Assembly (NCBI RefSeq): GCF_028291725.1
Contig: NZ_JAQGNT010000057.1
Location: 1 to 63,135 of the forward strand
Direction: 5' to 3'
Length of the DNA: 63,135 nt
Source: Hydrocarboniphaga sp.
Lineage (GTDB): Bacteria; Pseudomonadota; Gammaproteobacteria; Nevskiales; Nevskiaceae
The notes beneath the pieces were generated by a model, which was not told where the DNA came from, did not search any database, and saw only the letters and a program-made list of their open reading frames with translations. Numbering within the stretch: position 1 is the stretch's first letter; each line of letters starts with the position of its first letter. Shown one piece after another: positions 8,482 through 16,783 of the stretch. Position numbers and translations under genes: made by a program.

Positions 8482-9654
8482 ATGGCCATCGACGAATACG
8501 GATTCGACACACGCTTGCGCGTGCTCTGCGTCGACGACGAACCGGCGGTGCTCGAAGGCCTCGAGCTGTCGCTGCGGCAGCACTACGAAGTCGACACCGC
8601 CACCAACGGCGAACAGGCGCTGCAGCTGATGCGCACCGGCGATTACGCAGTGCTGCTGTCGGACATGCGCATGCCCGGCATCGACGGCGCCGCGCTGCTG
8701 GCGACCGCACGCAAGCACTTTCCGGACACGGTGCGCGTACTGCTGACCGGCTACGCCGACGTCACCTCGGCCGCCAGCGCGATCAACGACGGCCACATCT
8801 TCCGCTTCCTGATCAAGCCCTGTCCGCCGCCGACGGTGCAACGCGCGATTGCCGATGCCGCCAGCCAGTACCGGCTTCAGACGGTCGAACGCAGCCTGCT
8901 GGAGCGCACCCTGCGCGGCGCCGTGCAGGCGCTGACCGACGTGCTGTCACTGACCGACCCCGACGCATTCGCGCGCGCCACGCAGGTGCAGAAGCTGGCA
9001 CTGGCGATGGCGGTCAAGCTCGATCTGCAACCGACCTGGGCGCTGGAACTGGCCGCGATGCTGGCGCCGCTGGGCCGCGTCAGCCTGCCGCCGGAACTGC
9101 TGCAGCGCCAGGCAGCGGGCGACGATATGCGCCGCGAATCGGATCGCGAAGCACTGGACCGCGTGCCGGAAGTCACGCAGCGCCTGCTCGCCTCGATTCC
9201 CAGGCTGGAACCGGTATGCGACATCCTGCGCGAAGCGGGCCACGGCGGAATCAGCCGCAACGCCTTCGCCCATCGTTCCGCGATTCCGGTCGCCAGACTC
9301 GCCAAGGTATTGCGCCTGGCCTCGCGCTTCGTCGATCAGCAGGCGCGCGGCGATTCGGTCACTGTCGCGCTCGCCGAACTGCGCTCGCAGCACGGCGATG
9401 CGGAGCTGATCGACGCGATCGAAGCAATCAAGGGAGCGCAGAGCCTCGCCGTCGAGCTGCGCACGGTGCCGGTGCGGCAGCTGTGCGCCGGCATGGTCCT
9501 GTGCGACGACCTGCTGACGCAGACCGGCCAGCGTCTGGTGCCGCGCGGCTACGAGATCAATGCGAGCCTGGTCGAACGCATCCGCAACATGCGCGCGGAT
9601 GCGCTGCGCGGTCCGGTGCGGGTGATGTTGTCTGCAGACGCGAACCACGCGTAG
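8482..9654 (+). CDS. Response regulator, REC plus degenerate HD-GYP-like domain
   Basis: A 390-residue protein with a receiver (CVDDEPAVLEGL, Asp61 in LLSDMRMPGIDG) and an RpfG-like helical output domain. Where an active HD-GYP has a His-Asp pair (LHDIGK-like), this protein reads AAMLAPLGRVSLP, and I see no GYP signature, so c-di-GMP phosphodiesterase activity is unlikely. The architecture recalls HnoD of Shewanella, a regulator with a degenerate HD-GYP domain. The start is the ATG at 8482, 22 bases after the HDOD gene. The stop TAG (9652-9654) is the TAG of the adjoining repeat. Confidence 0.85.
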   Translation: MAIDEYGFDTRLRVLCVDDEPAVLEGLELSLRQHYEVDTATNGEQALQLMRTGDYAVLLSDMRMPGIDGAALLATARKHFPDTVRVLLTGYADVTSAASAINDGHIFRFLIKPCPPPTVQRAIADAASQYRLQTVERSLLERTLRGAVQALTDVLSLTDPDAFARATQVQKLALAMAVKLDLQPTWALELAAMLAPLGRVSLPPELLQRQAAGDDMRRESDREALDRVPEVTQRLLASIPRLEPVCDILREAGHGGISRNAFAHRSAIPVARLAKVLRLASRFVDQQARGDSVTVALAELRSQHGDAELIDAIEAIKGAQSLAVELRTVPVRQLCAGMVLCDDLLTQTGQRLVPRGYEINASLVERIRNMRADALRGPVRVMLSADANHA

Positions 9655-9703
9655 GTCGGCAATCCCTTGCCGACGTGAGGCCTTCGTTGCGCATCGACGG
9701 TAC
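9651..9703. repeat. Family A repeat, left half only (copy 2)
   Basis: The left hairpin (GTAGGTCGGCAATCCCTTGC...) and the spacer with GTTGCGCATCGACGG of family A are present. The right arm is missing and a complete family B palindrome follows. The GTAG at the end supplies the TAG stop of the preceding response regulator. Confidence 0.8.
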
Positions 9704-9706
9704 TGA

Positions 9707-9784
9707 GTAGGTTGGGGTGAGCGCAGCGAACCCCAACAGGTGTCCGCGCCGATGTTGGGGTTCGCTGCGCTCACCCCAACCTAC
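9707..9784. repeat. GTAG-type palindromic repeat, family B (copy 2)
   Basis: Almost identical to the family B copy at 2880-2957 (arms GTAGGTTGGGGTGAGCGCAG / ...CCCCAACCTAC). It replaces the right arm of a family A unit, so the two families form a composite here. It separates the convergent response regulator and TetR genes. Confidence 0.85.
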
Positions 9785-9846
9785 ACGCTGGCGGGATGAT
9801 GTGTAGATTCCTATGCTCGCCAGGGGCTACACGGCCTGTTCGGGCT

Positions 9847-10470
9847 TCAGTGCCGCGCCGCGATCGCCTGCCACAGCATTTCGAACAACGCTTCGGCCTG
9901 CGGCGTCAGCGGCTCGTTCATTCCGCGCGATATATAGCCCTGCACCAGGCGCACGATGATGCCGATGCAGTAGTCCAGCAGCACTTCTTCGCTGACCTGC
10001 CGGTTCAACACGCCTTGCGCCTGGCCCTGCGCGAGCATGCGCGTGATCGCCGCGTAGAACTCGCGGTTCTGGCTGCCGGCGCTGCGTCGCCAGGTATTCA
10101 GATACACCGAACTCATCACGATCTGCATGACCTTGGGATTGCGCTCGAAGAAATCCAGCGCCACGTCGAACAGGCTGCGCAGGCGCTGCTTCATGTCCCC
10201 GCTGTTCAAACCGTTGGCCTGCAGATACGGGCCCATCGGCGTAACCAGCTGAGTCAGCCAGGAATCGAGCCCCGAGAACAGCAGCGCCTCCTTGCTGCCG
10301 TAGTACTTGTAGATCGTCTGCAGGCTGACGTTGGCGCCGCGCGCGATCTCGATCAGGCCAATACGATGGAATTCGCGCGTCGAAAAAATATCGAGCACGG
10401 CGGCCTCGATGCGGACACGGGTGTCCGGATCGAGCTTCTTCAAATCAGGCAACGCGATGGAAGTTTGCAT
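9847..10470 (-). CDS. TetR/AcrR family transcriptional regulator
   Basis: A 207-residue repressor-type regulator. The N-terminal helix-turn-helix (about 20-65) contains VLDIFSTREFHRIGLIEIAR and VSLQTIYKYYGSKEALL, the TetR recognition-helix pattern. The remaining helical domain binds an unknown ligand. It is divergent from the acyl-CoA dehydrogenase gene at 10681, which is the most likely target; a palindrome lies just before that gene's ribosome site. Confidence 0.9.
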   Translation of the reverse strand: MQTSIALPDLKKLDPDTRVRIEAAVLDIFSTREFHRIGLIEIARGANVSLQTIYKYYGSKEALLFSGLDSWLTQLVTPMGPYLQANGLNSGDMKQRLRSLFDVALDFFERNPKVMQIVMSSVYLNTWRRSAGSQNREFYAAITRMLAQGQAQGVLNRQVSEEVLLDYCIGIIVRLVQGYISRGMNEPLTPQAEALFEMLWQAIAARH

Positions 10471-10654
10471 GGGCCCCTGTTTCTAGTTCTATGGTGATAC
10501 CGCTCCTCGATAAGGCCACTATGAAACGGCGCCGCGCAAACGACAAGCCCCATTTCCTCTCTGGTTGTTGAACCTCGGCAATGATGCGGCGCAACATCCG
10601 GGTAACGACAGACGGAGCGGCGATTCAGCAGGCAGACAAGCGGTCTGTACGACG

Positions 10655-10670
10655 CTTACCAATTGATAAG
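10655..10670. promoter_or_regulatory. Possible TetR operator before the acyl-CoA dehydrogenase gene
   Basis: CTTACCAATTGATAAG is a near-perfect 16-base palindrome (two mismatched positions) centred on CAATTG. It overlaps the AAGGAG ribosome site region of the gene at 10681. Its place between a TetR gene and a divergent fatty-acid gene is what one expects of an operator. No second copy was seen, so this remains a suggestion. Confidence 0.35.
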
Positions 10671-10680
10671 GAGATTGGCG

Positions 10681-12936
10681 ATGTTCGGACTGTTGATGAG
10701 GTACATGAAGGCCCGGAAGATGCTGCCTTCGATATCGGATACCGAGCGCCAGGCGCTGGAAGCCGGCTCGGTATGGATCGACGGTGATTTCTTCCGCGGC
10801 AACCCCGACTTCGAAAAGATGCTGGCCGAGCCGTACTCGGTGCTGCCGCCCGAGGAGCAGGCCTTCCTCGACGGCCCGGTCGAACAGCTGCTGCGGATGA
10901 CCGACCGCTATCAGATCGGCCGCAGCAAGCGCATCCCGGACGAGGTCATCGCCTTCATCAAACACGAAGGCTTCATGGGCTTCCTGATTCCGAAAGCCTA
11001 CGGCGGCAAGCAATTCTCGACGCTGGGTGTATCGACGATCCTGTCCAAGCTCAACACCTGGAATTCGGCGGTCGCCACCCTCGTGACGATCCCGAACTCA
11101 CTCGGTGCGGCCGAGCTGATCATCCATTACGGCACGCAGGCGCAGAAAGACGAGTATCTGCCGAAATTGGCGAGCGGCGAATACGTGCCCTGCTTCGGCC
11201 TGACCGAACCGACCGCCGGCTCCGACGCGGCCAGCATCAAGGCCGAGGGCCGCGTATTCCGCGACACCGATGGCGGCATCAAGCTCAAGCTCAACTTCCG
11301 CAAGCGCTACATCACGTTGGCGCCGATCGCCAACCTGGCGACGCTGGCCTGCAAGCTCAAGGACCCCGATAACCTGCTCGGCAAGGGCGAGGAGATCGGC
11401 ATCAGCTGCGTGATGATCCACAAGGGCACGCCGGGCTTCACCAACGGCGACCACCACGACCCGATCGGTGATCCGTTCTACAACGGCCCGCTGTACGGCA
11501 AGGATGTTGTGGTGCCGGTCGACAACATCATCGGCGGCGTCGAATACGCCGGCAAAGGCTGGCTGCAGCTGATGCAGCAGCTCGCCGGCGGCCGCGCGAT
11601 CTCGCTGCCTGCGGGCGCGGTCGGCAATGCCAAAGCGGCCGCGATCGCCACCGGCGCGTATTCGATGGTGCGCCAGCAGTTCGGCATCCAGATCGGCCGC
11701 ATGGAGGGCGTGGAAGAACGTGTCGGCCGCATGGCGGGCCTGGCGTACCTGATCGAGGCCGCGCGCATCTACGGCTGCTCGGCGATCGACAACGGCGAGC
11801 ATCCGCCGGTGACCTCCGGCGTGCTCAAGGCCTACACCACGCGCATCAGCCAGGAGATCATCATCGACGGCATGGATGTGTTCAGCGGCGCTGGCGTGAT
11901 GCAGGGGCCCAACAACATCCTCGGCATGGCCTACAAGAGCGCGCCGGTCGGCATCACCGTCGAGGGCGCGAACATCCTGACGCGCACGCTGATGATCTTC
12001 GGCCAGGGCGCGACGCGCTGCCATCCGTATGCGCTGAACGTCGTCAATGCGGTGCAGAACGACGATGTCGCGCTGTTCCGGAAAAACCTCAGCGGCTGGA
12101 TCCTGCATTTCATCGCCGGCATTTTCCGCACCGCGCTGCGCGGGCTGACGCGCGGCCACACCGTCAGCGTTCCCGACGTCGATCCGGCGACTCGCGTCTA
12201 CTATCGACGCATCGGCTGGGCCGGCGCGCGTTTCGGCCTGATGACGGATCTGGCGATGTTCGCGATCGGCGGCAAGCTGAAGGTGCGCGGCAAACTCACC
12301 GGCCGCTACAGCGACGCGCTGGCCTGGATGCTGCTCGGCGTGTCCGCGCTGCGCCGCTTCGAGGCCGAAGGCCGGCGACGCGAAGACCTGCCGATGCTGC
12401 ACTACGCGCTGAGCCATGCGCTGCACCAGGTGCAGGAGGCCTTTGTCGGCATCTACCAGAACTTCGGTGGCCCGCTCGGCTGGTTGCTGCGCGTATTCGG
12501 CGGGCTGTGGCTGCGGATCAATCCGCTGGGGCACGCGCCGAGCGATGAGCAAAGCCACAGGGCCGCACTGTGCATCCAGTCGAACAACGAGCAGTTCCAG
12601 CGCCTGACCTATGCGGTGTTCCTGCCGATCGACGACACGCGCGCACTCGGACGTTTACTGAAATCCTTCGCACTGGTCAGCGCCGCGCATCCGGCGGCAG
12701 AGCGCATCATCCGGGCGCAGAAGGCGCGCAAGCTGCCGCGCGGCTATCTGCCCGCCGACATCGCCGACGAGGCGGTCAAGGCCGGCATCGTCACCGCAGC
12801 GGACGCCGAGATGCTGAAGCAGGCGCTGCAGGCGCGGCTGGAGGCGATCGAGGTCGACGAGTTCACGCCGGAGCAGTACTTCGCGACGCTGAGGCCTGAA
12901 GACGGCCCGCAGTACGGCGAGCGCGCCGCGGCCTGA
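10681..12936 (+). CDS. Acyl-CoA dehydrogenase, FadE type
   Basis: A 751-residue flavoenzyme for the first oxidation of beta-oxidation, acyl-CoA to 2-enoyl-CoA. After a short hydrophobic N-terminus come the dehydrogenase N-terminal and middle domains (CFGLTEPTAGSDAAS is the FAD/substrate loop), the C-terminal helical domain (AYTTRISQEIIIDGMDVFSGAGVM) and a long FadE-specific C-terminal extension (DUF1974 type). The length fits FadE. The ATG at 10681 has an AAGGAG site eight bases upstream, better than the in-frame TTG at 10663. It is probably controlled by the divergent TetR. Confidence 0.9.
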   Translation: MFGLLMRYMKARKMLPSISDTERQALEAGSVWIDGDFFRGNPDFEKMLAEPYSVLPPEEQAFLDGPVEQLLRMTDRYQIGRSKRIPDEVIAFIKHEGFMGFLIPKAYGGKQFSTLGVSTILSKLNTWNSAVATLVTIPNSLGAAELIIHYGTQAQKDEYLPKLASGEYVPCFGLTEPTAGSDAASIKAEGRVFRDTDGGIKLKLNFRKRYITLAPIANLATLACKLKDPDNLLGKGEEIGISCVMIHKGTPGFTNGDHHDPIGDPFYNGPLYGKDVVVPVDNIIGGVEYAGKGWLQLMQQLAGGRAISLPAGAVGNAKAAAIATGAYSMVRQQFGIQIGRMEGVEERVGRMAGLAYLIEAARIYGCSAIDNGEHPPVTSGVLKAYTTRISQEIIIDGMDVFSGAGVMQGPNNILGMAYKSAPVGITVEGANILTRTLMIFGQGATRCHPYALNVVNAVQNDDVALFRKNLSGWILHFIAGIFRTALRGLTRGHTVSVPDVDPATRVYYRRIGWAGARFGLMTDLAMFAIGGKLKVRGKLTGRYSDALAWMLLGVSALRRFEAEGRRREDLPMLHYALSHALHQVQEAFVGIYQNFGGPLGWLLRVFGGLWLRINPLGHAPSDEQSHRAALCIQSNNEQFQRLTYAVFLPIDDTRALGRLLKSFALVSAAHPAAERIIRAQKARKLPRGYLPADIADEAVKAGIVTAADAEMLKQALQARLEAIEVDEFTPEQYFATLRPEDGPQYGERAAA

Positions 12937-12941
12937 GCAGC

Positions 12942-13021
12942 GTAGGTCGGCAATCCCTTGCCGACGTGAGGCCGCGATTGCGCATCGAAGGGTGCACGTC
13001 GGCAAAAGATTGCCGACCTAC
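12942..13021. repeat. GTAG-type palindromic repeat, family A (copy 3)
   Basis: A complete family A unit: left hairpin, spacer with ATTGCGCATCGAAGG, right hairpin ending TTGCCGACCTAC. It starts 6 bases after the stop of the acyl-CoA dehydrogenase gene. Confidence 0.85.
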
Positions 13022-13099
13022 GGAGCCTCATCAGTTCTGAGTAAGCGCGGCGTCGGCAGCGCAGGCAGGCTTGGACGGTATCCCCTCGCCCAAGCCGCC

Positions 13100-14590
13100 A
13101 TGAGCCAGCCGACGTATTCCCGCACCCGCCCCTGCCGCGTCAACGAAGTCCCGCGCTGGGATTTCGAGGCCGACGTGTGCATCGTCGGCTTCGGTGCCGC
13201 CGGCGCCTCGGCCGCGATCGAGGCCGCCCGTGCCGGTGCCAAGGTGCTGCTGTTCGAAGTCAGCGCCGCGCACGGTGGCACTTCAGCGCTGTCCGGCGGC
13301 GAGATCTACATGGGCGGCCACGGCGGCACACCAATCCAGCGCAGCGCCGGCTTCCATGACGACACCGAGGATTTCTACCGGTATCTGCTGATGGCCGGCG
13401 GCCCGAACGCGGATCAGGCCAAGTGCCGCGCCTACGCCGACGGCTGCGCCGAGCACTACCAGTGGCTCGTCGCACAGGGCCTGCAGTACAAGAACAGCTT
13501 CATCAAGGAGCGCATCGTCGAGCCGCTCACCGACGACTGCCTGCTGTGGAGCGGCAGCGAAGAGGCCTATCCGTTCAATCTAGGCGCCAAGCCCTGCCCG
13601 CGCGGCCACACGCCGCAGTGGATGGGCATGGGCGGCGGCAAGTACCTGATGGACGTGCTCGCCGGGCAGGTGATCAAAGCGGGCGTGCAAGTGCAGTACG
13701 AAGCGCGCGCCGTGTCACTGATCGCCGAGTCCGACAATCAGGTGCGCGGCATTGTCGTCAGGATCGATGGCATCGACCGTTACGCGCGTGCGCGCGGCGG
13801 CGTAATCCTGTGCGCCGGCGGCTTCATCATGAATCGCGACATGGTCAAGCGGCATGCGCCGATGCTGCTGCGTGCGCAGTATCCGCTGGGCACGGTCGAC
13901 GACGGCTCCGGCGTGCAACTCGGCCAGAGCGTCGGCGGCGCCGCGATCAACATGAGCGAAGGCTTCGTCACGCTGCCCTGGTATCCGCCGGAGCGCCTGA
14001 TCCGCGGCATCTTCATCAACGAGCGCGGGCAGCGCTTCATCAACGAGGACTGCTACCACGGCCGCGTCTCGCATCACTGCCTGCAACAGGGCGGCAACCG
14101 CATCTACGTCCTGCTCGACAAGAACAGCTATGCCGAGCCGGACTTCGGCGCGCATTTCAAGATCGGCATCGGCGCCACCGGCGAAACCTGGGCCGAGGTC
14201 GAGCGCGAACTCGATCTGCCCTTGGGCGCGCTGACCTCCACCGTCGCGCTGTACAACCAGCACGCAGAACGCTCCGAGGACCCGCTGTATCACAAGGCAT
14301 CGAAGTGGGTGCAGCCGCTGCTGGAGCCACCGTTCGTGGCGCTGGATTGCCGCATCGATCACGCGCTCTATACGACGTTCACGATGGGCGGGCTGGACAC
14401 TGCGGTCAGCGGAGAAGTGCTCGACGAATCACGCCGGTGCCTGCCCGGACTGTACGCGGCGGGCCGCAGCAGCTGCGGCCTGCCGCGCTGGGGCGAGGGC
14501 TACAGCTCGGGTCTGTCGCTGGCCGACGCCACCTACTTCGGACGCCAGGCCGGAATCGCGTCCGCCCGCCGCGCCGCGCAGCTGAGGTAG
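13100..14590 (+). CDS. FAD-dependent oxidoreductase, fumarate reductase / 3-ketosteroid dehydrogenase family
   Basis: A 496-residue flavoprotein. The FAD-binding Rossmann motif VCIVGFGAAGASAA lies near residue 25, followed by E53-like LLFEVSAAHGGTSALSGG, and the C-terminal FAD segment PGLYAAGRSSCGLPRWGEGY. The body (INERGQRFINEDCYHGRVSH) matches the flavoproteins that include fumarate reductases and Delta1-3-ketosteroid dehydrogenases. The exact substrate is not certain. The ATG at 13100 is chosen because residues before it are encoded by the palindromic repeat. Together with the upstream acyl-CoA dehydrogenase it suggests a lipid or steroid-like oxidation role. Confidence 0.85.
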   Translation: MSQPTYSRTRPCRVNEVPRWDFEADVCIVGFGAAGASAAIEAARAGAKVLLFEVSAAHGGTSALSGGEIYMGGHGGTPIQRSAGFHDDTEDFYRYLLMAGGPNADQAKCRAYADGCAEHYQWLVAQGLQYKNSFIKERIVEPLTDDCLLWSGSEEAYPFNLGAKPCPRGHTPQWMGMGGGKYLMDVLAGQVIKAGVQVQYEARAVSLIAESDNQVRGIVVRIDGIDRYARARGGVILCAGGFIMNRDMVKRHAPMLLRAQYPLGTVDDGSGVQLGQSVGGAAINMSEGFVTLPWYPPERLIRGIFINERGQRFINEDCYHGRVSHHCLQQGGNRIYVLLDKNSYAEPDFGAHFKIGIGATGETWAEVERELDLPLGALTSTVALYNQHAERSEDPLYHKASKWVQPLLEPPFVALDCRIDHALYTTFTMGGLDTAVSGEVLDESRRCLPGLYAAGRSSCGLPRWGEGYSSGLSLADATYFGRQAGIASARRAAQLR

Positions 14591-14716
14591 ACGCAGCCAG
14601 CTTGTTGGTTATCGACCGCTGCAGGGATTACTCTTTTGGAGTCTAGGGGGGTGATCCGCTCGAATCGCCACTCGAATCGCGGATCGACTTGGTCCAACCA
14701 GCAAGGGGAGTTGAAC

Positions 14717-15406
14717 ATGAAGCAATACGGCGCCGAATTTCTGGGAACGTTCTGGCTCGTCATGGGCGGTTGCGGCAGCGCGGTGCTGGCCGCCGCATTT
14801 CCGGAGGTGGGCATTGGCCTGCACGGGGTCGCGCTCGCATTCGGCCTGACCGTGCTCACCATGGCCTACGCGATCGGCCATATCTCCGGCTGCCATCTCA
14901 ACCCGGCGGTCTCGGTCGGCCTGTGGGCGGGCGGCCGCTTTCCCGCCAGCAAACTGCCGGCCTATATCGTGGCGCAGGTACTGGGCGGAATCGCCGCAGG
15001 CGGCGTGCTCTACGTGATTGCCAGCGGTGCGCCGGGCTTCGACGTGTCCAAGGGCTTCGCCTCGAACGGCTACGGCGCCCATTCGCCCGGCGGCTACTCG
15101 CTGCTCGCTGCGCTGGTTACCGAAGTGGTCATGACGATGTTCTTCCTGCTGGTGATTCTCGGCTCCACCGACAAGCGCGCGCCGGCCGGCTTCGCTCCGC
15201 TGGCGATCGGCTTCGCGCTGACGCTGATCCACCTGATCAGCATTCCGGTGACCAACACCTCGGTCAATCCCGCGCGCAGTACCGCCGTCGCGCTGTTCGT
15301 CGGCGATTGGGCCGTCGCCCAGCTTTGGCTGTTCTGGCTGGCGCCGATCGTCGGCGCCCTGCTCGGAGCGCTCACTTACCGCGCCATCGCGAGCGAGGAA
15401 AGCTAG
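14717..15406 (+). CDS. aqpZ: Aquaporin Z (water channel)
   Basis: A 229-residue inner-membrane water channel of the MIP family. Both half-helix NPA boxes are present (HLNPAVS near residue 63 and SVNPARS near 186), with an Arg after the second NPA as in AqpZ and [13 protein letters not shown] upstream. About six membrane segments are visible. The ATG at 14717 follows an AAGGGGAG ribosome site. The gene is convergent with the small exported protein gene, with a hairpin between them. Confidence 0.95.
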   Translation: MKQYGAEFLGTFWLVMGGCGSAVLAAAFPEVGIGLHGVALAFGLTVLTMAYAIGHISGCHLNPAVSVGLWAGGRFPASKLPAYIVAQVLGGIAAGGVLYVIASGAPGFDVSKGFASNGYGAHSPGGYSLLAALVTEVVMTMFFLLVILGSTDKRAPAGFAPLAIGFALTLIHLISIPVTNTSVNPARSTAVALFVGDWAVAQLWLFWLAPIVGALLGALTYRAIASEES

Positions 15407-15462
15407 GAAACGCGGAACCGATGACGCTGAACGTGCGGAATCGCTCGAAATCGAGTTGTAAA

Positions 15463-15505
15463 GCAGGAGCAGTGCGGGCTGGAATGGAACCTGCGCTGCT
15501 CCTGC
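15463..15505. terminator. Hairpin between convergent genes
   Basis: GCAGGAGCAG (15463-15472) pairs perfectly with CTGCTCCTGC (15496-15505) around a 23-base loop. It lies between the ends of aqpZ and the exported protein gene, so it could end transcripts from both sides. There is no T-run, so an intrinsic terminator is not proved. Confidence 0.4.
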
Positions 15506-15511
15506 CTAGCT

Positions 15512-15961
15512 TCAGCGAGCGACGAACAGGAAGAACGAGGTGTTGATCGCTGCACCGGCGGCATCCGTGCAATAGATGAAGACGCCGTTCTTTGCACCTG
15601 CGCGATCTGCGGTGGTGCAAGTAATACCACCGCTGACCTGGCTGGTAGTCAAGGTATCAACTTGGACCCAGCGAGACCAGCCATTCACCGCCGTGATGTT
15701 CCCGCAGATATCACCGAAGAGCACCTCGTAGCTACCGGGGGCAACCAGGGCCGACGACTTCGCGCGAAACTTTCCAGCCAGCGTGCCGTCGGAGTTGATG
15801 GCGGCGGTGCACAGGCTCAAACCGGAGGTTCCGGTGAGCGATCCTGCGGCGACATCGGCCGGTACCGGGCCGGCCGAATCATTCGGGCCCGCCGAAGCGC
15901 CCATGCTTGAAAAAATCGCCGTTACGGCGGCCACAACAACCAGTCTTTTATTTAGGGACAT
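15512..15961 (-). CDS. Small exported protein of unknown function
   Basis: A 149-residue protein with a clear signal peptide: a basic start (MSLNKR), a hydrophobic core and an ASA cleavage site near residue 24. The mature part is rich in Gly, Ala, Thr and Ser, contains five Cys, and ends in an aromatic-hydrophobic stretch (TSFFLFVAR) suggestive of a beta strand. I do not recognise the family. Downstream of a broken ECF sigma gene in the same direction, it may once have been part of its regulon; that is inference only. Confidence 0.75.
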   Translation of the reverse strand: MSLNKRLVVVAAVTAIFSSMGASAGPNDSAGPVPADVAAGSLTGTSGLSLCTAAINSDGTLAGKFRAKSSALVAPGSYEVLFGDICGNITAVNGWSRWVQVDTLTTSQVSGGITCTTADRAGAKNGVFIYCTDAAGAAINTSFFLFVAR

Positions 15962-16100
15962 CAGTGTTCTCCATTGGTGGACAGCGTCATCTTCTTGCGA
16001 GGTACGAAAGTTTTCAGATCAATCACGGTGAGTTCTCCCTGGGTCTTGCCCGCCACAACGGCTGCTTTGAACTGCGACGGTTGCGCGACTCGCCCCGTGT

Positions 16101-16137
16101 TTTCCAGATCCGCTGGAAACAACCGGGGAACCCCGGT
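16101..16137. other. Two adjacent perfect hairpins in the region before the exported-protein gene
   Basis: TTTCCAG/CTGGAAA (16101-16107 and 16113-16119) and ACCGGGG/CCCCGGT (16122-16128 and 16131-16137) are perfect inverted repeats only two bases apart. They lie in the 301-base gap between the exported-protein gene and the sigma-factor remnant. They could be an operator or the end of the sigma transcript. Nothing else was seen in 15962-16262. Confidence 0.35.
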
Positions 16138-16262
16138 GCGAGGGGCTCCTGACTATCCAGACGGAATTTCGGGGAAGAAAGCTCACGCGGTGAGCGAGAA
16201 ATGTGAACGGCGTCACGAATCCGGTTGCCGGATGGCGCCGCCGGGTGCGGCGGGCGCTACCG

Positions 16263-16624
16263 CTACTCCTTGTGCCCGAGGGCGGCCAGCGCCTGCGCGC
16301 GCGTCTTGCGCAGGTTGCGCTTGACTGTCGCCGGCGACAGTTCTGTCACTGCGCAAAGACCCTCGACCGTCAAGCCTGCGTAGAAATGCATCTCGCAAAT
16401 ATCGTGGCCGCGCTGGTCCATCTGTTTCGGCGCTCGCAGGGCGGAGTCCACCGCAACAGTTGCGGGCCGGAAAAAGCGGTGTCCTCAATCCCGGTGTTCA
16501 GCGTCACCGACGCCAGGCCGCCACCACAGTTGCGTGCCGAACGCTGGCGAACATAGTCCATGATGATGCTGCGCATGACCTTTGAGGCATAAGCGAAAAA
16601 CATTCTGCGGTTCTGGTCAGGCAC
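16263..16624 (-). pseudogene. Broken ECF-type RNA polymerase sigma factor
   Basis: Two reading frames together match the ECF sigma family with the HTH-like architecture. The upstream part (16624 down to about 16480) reads RRMFFAYASKVMRSIIMDYV, the region 2 helix. The downstream part (about 16451 to 16263) reads ICEMHFYAGLTVEGLCAVTE and SPATVKRNLRKTRAQALAAL, the region 4 recognition helix. They lie in different frames, so a frameshift occurs around 16455-16490, and the N-terminal part of region 2 is not found upstream. The 159 bases between here and the next gene (16625-16783) show nothing clear. Confidence 0.65.
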
Positions 16625-16783
16625 GCGATCGCGGCAGGTGACTGCGGTGTTGATGCCGATCGCCTACGCCGTCAGCGCCGAAACGGTCGGCTTTAACGTG
16701 AATCTCGCGCAGCGATACCGACGTTGCGGACCCCTGCCCCGCTCCCACTGGCTGCGGGGATTTTCCGTTTTCTTGCGAGCCGC

